Shown here in pieces: positions 28,364 through 36,146 of a stretch of 64,000 nucleotides of DNA; position 1 is the first letter of the stretch, and each line of letters begins with the position of its first letter. Position numbers and translations under genes: made by a program. The notes beneath the pieces were generated by a model, which worked only from the letters and a program-made list of their open reading frames with translations, searched no databases and had not been told where the DNA came from. The DNA comes from Pseudoteredinibacter isoporae_A. Lineage in GTDB: Bacteria; Pseudomonadota; Gammaproteobacteria; Pseudomonadales; Cellvibrionaceae. The DNA is taken from assembly GCF_040372805.1 (NCBI RefSeq), contig NZ_BAABWJ010000001.1, forward strand, positions 930,001 to 994,000, given 5' to 3'.

Positions 28364-28395
28364 TTGTAACAGGCTGTAAATGAATTGTTACAGGC
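28364..28395. promoter_or_regulatory. Tandem TTGTWACAGGC repeats upstream of the TonB receptor
   Basis: TTGTAACAGGC (28364-28374) and TTGTTACAGGC (28385-28395) differ at one base and are 21 bp apart, two helical turns. They can also pair as TGTAACA / TGTTACA, and the left copy pairs with AGCCTGT at 28351-28357. They lie between the upstream ggt stop and the receptor promoter. A dimeric regulator site or an attenuator with alternative stems is possible. Confidence 0.5.
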
Positions 28396-28399
28396 CACC

Positions 28400-30172
28400 T
28401 TACAAGGCAATGGCCGCGGCGCCCGGTCTCCGACTGTCAGCAGCACCTCGATAGAGGCCGTCTTCGATGGCGATCGATTGGGTGCTGCCCATGGTGGCCC
28501 CGGCTTTGAGCTGATGGCCCTTGTCTTTCAACAACTTGAGAGTATCTGGACTGAAACCCGCCTCGTGCTCCAGTTTGTAATCCCGGTTGCCCCAGCCCTG
28601 ATGAATGCGAGGAAAATCTGTGGCATCGGCCACGTTCATCTGGTGGTCTACGACATTGGAGATCAGCTGAGCGACGGTGGTAATGATTCGGCGTCCACCC
28701 GGAGTGCCTGTGACCAGAACCGGCTTGCCGTCTTTGAATACCAGCGTGGGTGACTGGGTACTCTTTGTGCGCTTGCCAGGGGCGATGGCATTGGGCTCAC
28801 GGGGACTGTCTTGGTAGACATGGCTTGGTCGAATCACAAAGTTATTGATTTGGTTATTCATCAATATACCGGTGCCTCGTATCGTCACGCCGGAACCAAA
28901 GGACGCGCTGAGGGTGTAGGTATTGGACACCAAGTTACCTTCACTGTCGGCAATAGAGTAATGGGTGGTATCGGGTCCGGGTGCAGGGCCTTCCAGCACA
29001 CTGGCGTTGAGCTTGCGGGCGTCCAAGGTTTGATTCAAGTGGATACGTTCGGCTTGTCGTTTCGCCAGCTTCTTGTCCAGCAATGCGTCCACGGGCACTG
29101 TGCTGAAGCGTGGGTCGCCAAGATACTCAAAACGATCGGCATAGGCTTGCTTCATCGCTTCGGCGAGGACGTGAAGATTGTCTGCAGAGCCAGCCCCCAT
29201 GGCGCGTACATCATAATGTTCCAGGATATTGAGAATCTGCAGCAGGGGCAAACCACCGGCGGGTGGGGGCATGGTCAGTACCTGATGGTCGCGATAGGCG
29301 CTGCTCAGGGGGGCAACGGTGCGAGCCTGATAGCTGGCGAGGTCCTTGGCCTGGAAAAAACCACCATTGGCGTTCATGTCGGCAATGATTTTCTCGGCCA
29401 GTTCACCCTTATAAAAAGCGGATTCTCCGTGTTTGGCAACGAGACGTAGAGAGTCAGCAAGATCCTTTTGAACCAGTGTATCCCCAGCTTCGAGATAGCC
29501 GCTGCAATTTTTGAAAAAGATGCGACAGCTCTCCGGGTTTTGGGTCAGCACTTTGGCTTTTGCTTTCAAGGCCCAGGAGAGGTCTTCGGTCACCGTAATC
29601 CCTTTCTCCGCCAATCGGATAGCCGGTTCCAGCAGGCTGGCCCAGGGTAGTTTGCCCCGGGCCCGATGGGCAGCGTATAAGCCAGAGACTGTACCCGGTA
29701 CCGTGGAGGCGGTATGGCCCAGTCGAGTCTTATTGCGATCAACTTTGCCCTTGTCGTCAATATAGTCATCTGAGCGGATCGAGGAGGGCGCTTCGCCCCG
29801 GTAATCAATGGCGGTGGTGTTGCCGTCGTCTGCGGAATACATCAGCATAAATCCCCCTCCGCCCAGATTGCCTGCCCGGGGCAGAGTGACGGCCAGAGCA
29901 AAGCCAACGGCAACGGCGGCATCGACCGCATTACCTCCTTTGGCCAGAATATCGCGCCCGACTTGGCTCGCGACAGCGTTTTGACTCACCACCATACCTT
30001 TTCGGCTGTTCACGCTGTGATGGATGCTGTCATAGCGAAGAATATAGCTGGAATTTGAGTCCTGTTTTGGGGGCCAGGCCAGAGCTTCAGCACGGCCTTT
30101 ATCGGCAATACTGGTGGCCGTGGTCAGCATGCAGGCGCCGCCAAACAGAATAGTTGTCGCGATGGATTTCAT
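28400..30172 (-). CDS. ggt: Gamma-glutamyltransferase (second of two)
   Basis: A 590-residue exported Ntn-hydrolase related to, but clearly diverged from, the product of 23282-25036. The signal peptide covers about 1-23 (ending SIA-DKG). KGMVVSQNAVASQ is the early motif, the nucleophile T402 is in PDTTHYS, NLVSNTYTLSASFGSG follows, and GTPGGRRI is near 505. All catalytic elements are intact. It is the first gene of the ggt-TonB receptor-ggt set. A long perfect inverted repeat (30241-30277) lies upstream of it. Confidence 0.95.
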   Translation of the reverse strand: MKSIATTILFGGACMLTTATSIADKGRAEALAWPPKQDSNSSYILRYDSIHHSVNSRKGMVVSQNAVASQVGRDILAKGGNAVDAAVAVGFALAVTLPRAGNLGGGGFMLMYSADDGNTTAIDYRGEAPSSIRSDDYIDDKGKVDRNKTRLGHTASTVPGTVSGLYAAHRARGKLPWASLLEPAIRLAEKGITVTEDLSWALKAKAKVLTQNPESCRIFFKNCSGYLEAGDTLVQKDLADSLRLVAKHGESAFYKGELAEKIIADMNANGGFFQAKDLASYQARTVAPLSSAYRDHQVLTMPPPAGGLPLLQILNILEHYDVRAMGAGSADNLHVLAEAMKQAYADRFEYLGDPRFSTVPVDALLDKKLAKRQAERIHLNQTLDARKLNASVLEGPAPGPDTTHYSIADSEGNLVSNTYTLSASFGSGVTIRGTGILMNNQINNFVIRPSHVYQDSPREPNAIAPGKRTKSTQSPTLVFKDGKPVLVTGTPGGRRIITTVAQLISNVVDHQMNVADATDFPRIHQGWGNRDYKLEHEAGFSPDTLKLLKDKGHQLKAGATMGSTQSIAIEDGLYRGAADSRRPGAAAIAL

Positions 30173-30240
30173 GATGTTCCCCAGAATACATTGGCTGATC
30201 TACGCTACCGATATTCATCTGGGGGAACAAGCGCAGACAA

Positions 30241-30277
30241 GGTCCATTTTGTTAACGGTGAGTTAACAAAATGGACC
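30241..30277. repeat. Perfect 16-bp inverted repeat between the phytase and ggt genes
   Basis: GGTCCATTTTGTTAAC (30241-30256) and its exact reverse complement (30262-30277) are separated by GGTGA. There is no T-run on either side. It lies 31 bp past the phytase stop and 69 bp upstream of ggt, both on the minus strand. It may be a phytase 3' structure, an operator, or a remnant of a small inverted-repeat element. Confidence 0.75.
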
Positions 30278-30308
30278 ACCTCAAAAAACAGGAGGCTGAG
30301 GGCAAACG

Positions 30309-32237
30309 CTAATCCAATTGCAAGGTGGATTTAATGGCCGTCCAGGAGATCGCTTTGAAGTTTTGTGGTTCCGTGGGCAGGACGTTGTGGCCATCCTGGA
30401 CCACCAGCATGCCTTCTTTGAAGTTGCCACCAAAGTTTGCATTGCTGACGTGCAGGCCATCGGTTTCTGACGTGCCGTCGATGCCGAGAACTGGGTTCAT
30501 GCCGATTCTAAAGGAGCCGCGATATCGGTAAGGTGCCGTTGTTTCGAACACCGCATAGCTGTTGTTCCCTTGACTGGATACAATTAAATAATTTTGTTGT
30601 TTACCTTGGTACACGGTTATGCCTTCGACATCGTCGTGCAGGTAGTCGCCAATCTTATGGATAAGCTCGGGGGTATCCTGGCTATCGGCCTGGCTATTCA
30701 CAACCCAGATGCCAGCATCTTCTTCGCCCATAAACAACAGGCCCTGCTTTTCATCGATCGCGCAACCTTCGGGCTGACCGGGTAAGCTGAATTCTCTTCT
30801 CAGGGTGCCGGTCATGTTTGTGGATGAGCCAGCAATTTCATATTGTTGGTAGAGGCCGCTTTTATCGTTGGCCAGTACATAGGTTTTATCCTCAGCCTGG
30901 AACATACAGAGGCCATAAATTTCATGCATATTGGTGGCAATTTGTCCGGCTTCCGACAAATTGCCGTTGCCTGAAATCCGAAACATGGCGATGCTGTTGT
31001 TATTGCGTAAACTGGCGGCAGCGATATCGCTTTCCCCGTCACTCAATATGGTTTGGTAGGTAATGTCGACATTATTCAGGCGGCCGGTCCCAAGGAACTG
31101 ACGCTGTTTGCCGTCTAGGGTATAACTGTGCAAACCGGCGGTTTTGTTTGTGCCCAGAATCAGGGAGCGCTTGGGCGCGGCCTTGTTAAACCAGATAGCA
31201 GGGTCGTCCGCAACATCCCCATGTCGAGGCATAGCAAGAGTTTCCATCTCAGCGGGAATCTCGACAATCATGTTAGTAGAGTCAGGTTTCTGGGGCTGAA
31301 CAGCATAGTCCCAACGATAGGCCTGGCCATGTTCATCCACCGTGCTGAAGGTGATTTGAGTCCCACTGTGCTGCACGGCGAGTTGTTCGCTTTCGGCGGC
31401 GCTTTCCAAAGCGAAGCGGGCAGTGAGTTCACCGTTTTGGACAAGCGTAACGGAGTGATCGCTCGGTGAGATAGCCGCGAAGCCGCCAGCAACCGGGCTG
31501 ATAGCCGCAATGTCCGTGCCTAGTATGCCACCCCAGGTTTTACTGAGAGCGATCAGTTCACGGCCGGCTTCCGCTTCCGCTTGTGCTTCATATGACCAGA
31601 CGCCACTGTTTTCTTCGCTGATGTAGAGTCGCTGTGCTGAATCATCGACGGCGCAATAGCTTCCCGGCGCGGTGGTAAAACTACGGACTAAACGAGCATC
31701 GCCATAATCCGCCAACAACCATTGCTGGGCGTGGCCTTCGCCATCGAGATAAAAGCTGAATAACTGATGGGCATTCTGGCTCAAACACAAGCCATCAATA
31801 TTAAAATGTGGACTCTCGAATTGATTCACTCGCGTTAAACGACGATCAACAATCGTAAATAAGGTTGGGATGTTGGTGTTTTTATCCACCAATAGCAAAC
31901 GAAGTTGCCCGTCAAGAAAACGATGATCACCCAATTCAAATTTTCCGTTGTAGTGGTCAATTAAGGTTCCGTTGTTATCCAGTAACTGAAGACCAAAGGC
32001 CTCGCTGACAGCGATTAAAAATCCCGGTGCGGTAATCAACTGATCAGCCTGATCGATCGAGAAGGTAGATATAACGGAAATGTCTTCTGTAAGATGTTTG
32101 TTTGTTGCTTGAATATCCGGGGAATGATTCTGTTCCGGTGCTTTGTTCTGTTCGCCACAGGCGGCAAGGCCTAAGCCAAGAATTGCCAGGGCAATACTGT
32201 AGGGCAGAGTATTTTTCAGAAAAGTATATGTTTGCAT
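30309..32237 (-). CDS. Beta-propeller phytase, dual-domain lipoprotein
   Basis: A 642-residue enzyme expected to release phosphate from phytate. The signal peptide ends in a lipobox, LAAC, with C27 followed by Gly, so outer-membrane anchoring is likely. The C-terminal half (about 335-640) is a complete 3-phytase propeller with ADDPAIWFN near 345, NNVDITY, EIYGLCMF and GQPEGCAIDE motifs that bind calcium and substrate. The N-terminal half (about 40-325) looks like an incomplete or diverged propeller, as in other dual-domain phytases. It lies 75 bp behind the TonB receptor gene, whose promoter region carries Pho-box repeats. Confidence 0.92.
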   Translation of the reverse strand: MQTYTFLKNTLPYSIALAILGLGLAACGEQNKAPEQNHSPDIQATNKHLTEDISVISTFSIDQADQLITAPGFLIAVSEAFGLQLLDNNGTLIDHYNGKFELGDHRFLDGQLRLLLVDKNTNIPTLFTIVDRRLTRVNQFESPHFNIDGLCLSQNAHQLFSFYLDGEGHAQQWLLADYGDARLVRSFTTAPGSYCAVDDSAQRLYISEENSGVWSYEAQAEAEAGRELIALSKTWGGILGTDIAAISPVAGGFAAISPSDHSVTLVQNGELTARFALESAAESEQLAVQHSGTQITFSTVDEHGQAYRWDYAVQPQKPDSTNMIVEIPAEMETLAMPRHGDVADDPAIWFNKAAPKRSLILGTNKTAGLHSYTLDGKQRQFLGTGRLNNVDITYQTILSDGESDIAAASLRNNNSIAMFRISGNGNLSEAGQIATNMHEIYGLCMFQAEDKTYVLANDKSGLYQQYEIAGSSTNMTGTLRREFSLPGQPEGCAIDEKQGLLFMGEEDAGIWVVNSQADSQDTPELIHKIGDYLHDDVEGITVYQGKQQNYLIVSSQGNNSYAVFETTAPYRYRGSFRIGMNPVLGIDGTSETDGLHVSNANFGGNFKEGMLVVQDGHNVLPTEPQNFKAISWTAIKSTLQLD

Positions 32238-32312
32238 AACTGTCTTCTTAAAATCAGCGGCACTGCCGAGTTATAGGGGAGACTCGACAGTACCACTGGG
32301 AAAATGGAACCA

Positions 32313-34871
32313 TTAAAAGTTGGTAATGGTGGCGCCCAGTTTGAAGGTGGGGCCGTAATCTTCGAACTGGGCATTCCAGCGAGGATTGCTCACATAGGCG
32401 TAGAATGGCTCGTCGTTAATATTGATTGCTTCAAAGAAGATTTGAATATTGTCCTGGATAAAGTAACGCGCACTGAAATCCAGTTGGAAATGGTCATCGA
32501 CGATAATGTCGTTCACCGGGCTTTCAGCATTGATTTCGTCCAGATAGTTGGATTTGTAATTGGCAGCTAAACGCAGGCTCAATTTGTCGTTGTCATAGCC
32601 AATGGTGAAATTACCCGTCGTATCCGACTGCTGAGGCAGACGAATACTGCGTGAGCCTTCAATAGTGTCGATTTGTGCGTCGGATTCGGCCAGTGTCAAA
32701 TTGGCGGACAACAGTAAACCGTTAAAAGGTTCCGGGAGCTCATTCAGTTGTTTTGACCACGCAAATTCTACACCGTACAGTTTAGCGTCTTGGCCATTCA
32801 AGGCGATCTCGGCTTCTTCGATGGCATCAAAGCCCGCCAATTGATCAGTAACGGTATCGTAAATAAAAGTATCAATGTCTTTATAGAATGCAAAGGCTGA
32901 AACAACACCGGCAAATCCCATATAGTGTTCGACGCCCAGGTCCAAGTTGCTGGTTTCCCAAGGCTGCAGCATAGGGTTACCGAAGGAACCTTTTTCACCG
33001 TCGTCTTCCAGAATATAACCGGGACGTGCCTGCTCGAAGGTTGGGCGAACAACGGAATTGGTCCAAGCAGCACGCAGCTGGGTGTTTTCGCTTACCGAGT
33101 AGCGCAGGTGGAAGGCCGGCAAGAAGTGTGAATCCTTACGACGGGCACGACGTGGGCTGATTTGTTGTCCATCATCGGCGTCATCATCATAAGCAAAACC
33201 GTTCGCATCGAAATCGACCTCCTGATAACGCGCACCGAACACCACACGCAATTGATCAATATCCATAGTGGCCATGGCGTAAACAGCCCGCAAGTCTTCT
33301 TCAATGGTCCAGTCTCCCGCGTTGGATTCTTCGATATCCAATTCACGTTCTTCACCCTGAATAGCGGCCAACACGGCACTGGAGTTAATGCCGGGTCCAA
33401 AACGATGCAGTTTATAATTTACATCACTGTTGGCAAAATCGCTCAGTGGGTGCAACGTTTCTTCGACTTTATTGACGGTTTCATCGGCGGTCTTTTCACG
33501 CTGGGTCATTTTGGCACCGAACTTTAAAAGCGTTGGGTTCCCGGCGATTTCGGTAGATTTAGACACATCAAACTTAAAGCTGCTGGCTTCGTCCTGGGCG
33601 TGGGAGCGAGCCAATTCGACGGACTCGAGAAAGTAGCGATTGGGGTCATAGAAACTTTCTGGAACCATTGGCTGAGGTTGGCTACCTTGAGTAAAACCCA
33701 CATCGCCCTCAATATGGGCCACGAACTTAGCTTCGGCAATATGTTCAGGTTCGACTTCCTCGGATTTGCTGTAGCCAACATTGTATTCCAATGTCCAGTC
33801 GTTCAATTGGTATTCGCCGCCAAAGACAGATGAGTAGATTTTTTGAGTTTCCAAACGCTGCTTTAATTCGCGAACGGCGATGGGAGTGTCTTCGAGCTCA
33901 TTGCCGTCACCGTCAATAAAATCATCTTCTTTTAAACCACCCAGCTCACCGGGTGCCAGAGGATCTTCAAACTCAATAATGTTGGCCAGGCGTTGCTCAG
34001 TATCGGTGTATTCACTGAACAGGTTGCGCAGGTAGATTTGATGGTTGTCGTTGATTTTATAATCGACATTAAACGCGGCGCCTAATCGCTCACGGGTGAT
34101 GTCGTAATTGCGCTGCTCGAACTCTTCCAGTTTGGCTTCACCCTCTTCAATCTCCCACTTGCCTCCGGTTTCACTGTTGTTGGAGCCAAACTCACGATCG
34201 AACCAGCTGATGGCACCGGCAATCGCCAGATTATCTGAGCCTTTTCCGACACTGAAAATATTACTGGCGCTGGCGGCAAATTTTGGACTGCTTTCGCCAC
34301 TCAGATCGTCGTAGCTGCCTTCACTGCTGACAGAATAAAACAAACCGTCGCGATCAAAACCAGAAACGCTTTTTACGTCCACTGAGCCACCAATAGCGTC
34401 GGGGTCCATATCCGGTGTAATCGATTTGGTTACTTCGAGAGTTTCAACCAGATCAGAGGGAATGACATCCAGAGCAACGGCGCGACGATCGGATTCAGGG
34501 GAGGGGGTGCTCATGCCATTAATACTGACCGAGTTCAGATCGGCGGACAGACCGCGCACACTGACAAATCGTCCTTCGCCCTGGTCTCGTTCGATAGAGA
34601 CGCCTGGAACTCGTTGCAAAGCTTCGGAAACGTTGGTGTCGGGCAATTTACCGATAGAATCTGCACTGATCACGCTCTTGATGTTGTCCGCCATACGCTG
34701 CTTTTCCAGTGCACGGTTCAAGCTGGCGGCGTTCCCGAAAACGATGATCTCTTCCAGTTTTTCATTGCTCTGTGCTGTGCTGTGGCTGACGAATCCGCTG
34801 GCGGCAATGGAAGTGGCAATCGCCACAGCCAATCGGCTGGGTAAAAATGGTTGATGCGTTGCGTTGGCCAT
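32313..34871 (-). CDS. TonB-dependent receptor upstream of phytase (TIGR01782-like)
   Basis: 852 residues from the ATG at 34871, which follows a GGGAGCC ribosome site; the frame is open to 34988, but that extension is not signal-like. The signal peptide ends near SHSTA-QSN (about 38), a TonB box-like EEIIVFG follows, and the plug (about 60-170) has NVSEALQRVPGVSIERD and VSVRGLSADLNSVSINGM. The barrel ends TITNF. This subgroup is common in Xanthomonas, Caulobacter and cellvibrios. Linkage to phytase and to Pho-box repeats suggests uptake of phytate or released inositol phosphates. No Fur-like site is visible upstream. Confidence 0.93.
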   Translation of the reverse strand: MANATHQPFLPSRLAVAIATSIAASGFVSHSTAQSNEKLEEIIVFGNAASLNRALEKQRMADNIKSVISADSIGKLPDTNVSEALQRVPGVSIERDQGEGRFVSVRGLSADLNSVSINGMSTPSPESDRRAVALDVIPSDLVETLEVTKSITPDMDPDAIGGSVDVKSVSGFDRDGLFYSVSSEGSYDDLSGESSPKFAASASNIFSVGKGSDNLAIAGAISWFDREFGSNNSETGGKWEIEEGEAKLEEFEQRNYDITRERLGAAFNVDYKINDNHQIYLRNLFSEYTDTEQRLANIIEFEDPLAPGELGGLKEDDFIDGDGNELEDTPIAVRELKQRLETQKIYSSVFGGEYQLNDWTLEYNVGYSKSEEVEPEHIAEAKFVAHIEGDVGFTQGSQPQPMVPESFYDPNRYFLESVELARSHAQDEASSFKFDVSKSTEIAGNPTLLKFGAKMTQREKTADETVNKVEETLHPLSDFANSDVNYKLHRFGPGINSSAVLAAIQGEERELDIEESNAGDWTIEEDLRAVYAMATMDIDQLRVVFGARYQEVDFDANGFAYDDDADDGQQISPRRARRKDSHFLPAFHLRYSVSENTQLRAAWTNSVVRPTFEQARPGYILEDDGEKGSFGNPMLQPWETSNLDLGVEHYMGFAGVVSAFAFYKDIDTFIYDTVTDQLAGFDAIEEAEIALNGQDAKLYGVEFAWSKQLNELPEPFNGLLLSANLTLAESDAQIDTIEGSRSIRLPQQSDTTGNFTIGYDNDKLSLRLAANYKSNYLDEINAESPVNDIIVDDHFQLDFSARYFIQDNIQIFFEAININDEPFYAYVSNPRWNAQFEDYGPTFKLGATITNF

Positions 34872-34928
34872 GGTGGCTCCCTTTGTCAATATGCCTTGAG
34901 GCTTTGCAGCGAACGTTAGGAAGACTAT

Positions 34929-34957
34929 GTGACAGATTGGTGACGAACGTATGTCAG
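34929..34957 (-). promoter_or_regulatory. PhoB-type direct repeats upstream of the TonB receptor/phytase genes
   Basis: On the minus strand CTGACAT, TCGTCAC and CTGTCAC occur at an exact 11-bp period with 4-bp gaps, the architecture of a Pho box (consensus CTGTCAT-N4-CTGTCAY) with three half-sites. The repeats end 57 bp upstream of the receptor start codon at 34871. No strong -10 is visible 10 bp downstream. Confidence 0.65.
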
Positions 34958-35003
34958 TGAGGAAGGAGAGGGACTGGCGGGGTGACAAGGTGTTGAAAAA
35001 GAC

Positions 35004-35038
35004 CGCAACTTGAGCTTTTAAGACCCCCTAAAGTTGCG
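35004..35038. repeat. Inverted repeat in the divergent TonB receptor / GGDEF region
   Basis: CGCAACTT (35004-35011) and AAGTTGCG (35031-35038) flank 19 bases. It lies in the 336-bp gap 34872-35207, which also holds the two Pho-type sites and otherwise shows AT-rich sequence with no gene. Confidence 0.4.
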
Positions 35039-35148
35039 TTACAGGCCCGAATATTGATCAAAGACGCGAAGAAAAAACCTTTTTTAAAGTGCTTTTTCCA
35101 AAAAGTGTTGAGCTGATGGGCCACAGGCCGGTTTCAGGTGAATTCTGT

Positions 35149-35182
35149 CTGTCATAAATGTGTCACGCCGGCCTGTTTTATT
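35149..35182 (+). promoter_or_regulatory. Near-consensus Pho box and -10 upstream of the GGDEF/AraC operon
   Basis: The 18 bases at 35149-35166 read CTGTCATAAATGTGTCAC and match the PhoB consensus CTGTCATAAATCTGTCAC at 17 positions. Ten bases later TTTATT (35177-35182) is a fair -10, the usual spacing for a PhoB-activated promoter. The likely start codon is at 35208. Confidence 0.75.
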
Positions 35183-35207
35183 GGACCGACATCGAGAAGG
35201 GTTCAAT

Positions 35208-36146
35208 ATGTTGCAACAGTTAAAAAATCATGGCCGCAAGCTGGCACTGATTTTTGTCTTACTTAATATCCAAATTCTTAGCACCTTTGCGCTGGGTAAC
35301 AGCAAGAGTTGGCAAGAAATTGACTGGCTGGATATCGCGGGTGAAGGTGGCGCAGTCTGGTTGTGCCTCGTGTGGCTTGTTGGGGTTTTGTCCACTCGTC
35401 CAGACGGACCGGTGACTCGTTTGCTGTTTTGGGGATTTGCCTGCTTTTTAATTGCAAGTGGACAGGATCTGCTGGATGAAATTGTGCGACTACCCGAGGC
35501 CACTGTCTGGAACCACGCTGTAGAGTCCATACCCATGCCCATCGGAATGCTGTTGATGAGTATCGGTTTATTGTACTGGTATCGTGAGCAGCAAGCGTTG
35601 AATGAGCAGCTGCGCAAACGCGAACGGGGCTTAAGAGACCATCGCCGAATGGATAAAATTACCGGTTTGGCGGATGCCCAATACCTGCGCCAGCAATTGG
35701 AAGCGGAGTTGAATATGGCGAGAGCTGAAGGTTTGCCGACGTCAATACTGATGCTGGATATTGATGACTTTCGGGAAATCAATCGTAGCTTGGGAATGGG
35801 TGAGGGCGACCGTCTGTTGCGAGAGTTGACGGAATTATTATTGCTGAATCTAAGGCGTCGGGATTTGTTATGTCGTTATGCAGGTGACCGCTTTGCGATT
35901 GTGTTACCGGCGACCTGCCAACTTATGGCTGAATTACTGGCTCAGCAATTGGAAGGTGTTTGCAAACATTTTGCGTTTCACGCACGCAATAGCGACTTGG
36001 CCCAGTTTCATACGGTAAGCACCGGTATAGCGACCGATGGCCTTGATGTGCAGCTTACGGATGATGATCCTGTTGAGCAATTGCTTCGTCGCGCCAACTA
36101 TCGATTGGCGAAAGCGAAAGAAGAACGAGTTCTTAAGGTAGCGTAA
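35208..36146 (+). CDS. Membrane protein with degenerate GGDEF domain
   Basis: 312 residues from the ATG at 35208, which has GAGAAGGG upstream; the frame opens at 35160, but that start lies within the Pho box. Four hydrophobic segments (about 12-30, 45-62, 70-90, 103-125) are followed by a coiled linker and a GGDEF domain (about 145-310). The domain keeps LDIDDFREINRSLG, but the signature is AGDRF at 225-229: the glutamate needed for catalysis is arginine. The inhibitory site RRRD (216-219) at the standard 5-residue distance is intact. Cyclase activity is unlikely and c-di-GMP binding possible. It overlaps the next gene by one base. Confidence 0.85.
   Translation: MLQQLKNHGRKLALIFVLLNIQILSTFALGNSKSWQEIDWLDIAGEGGAVWLCLVWLVGVLSTRPDGPVTRLLFWGFACFLIASGQDLLDEIVRLPEATVWNHAVESIPMPIGMLLMSIGLLYWYREQQALNEQLRKRERGLRDHRRMDKITGLADAQYLRQQLEAELNMARAEGLPTSILMLDIDDFREINRSLGMGEGDRLLRELTELLLLNLRRRDLLCRYAGDRFAIVLPATCQLMAELLAQQLEGVCKHFAFHARNSDLAQFHTVSTGIATDGLDVQLTDDDPVEQLLRRANYRLAKAKEERVLKVA

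Noticed and set aside
34872..34988. N-terminal extension of the phytase-linked TonB receptor (39 residues)
   Set aside because: The extension is not signal-like and overlaps the Pho-type repeats; the ATG at 34871 has a good ribosome site and signal peptide.
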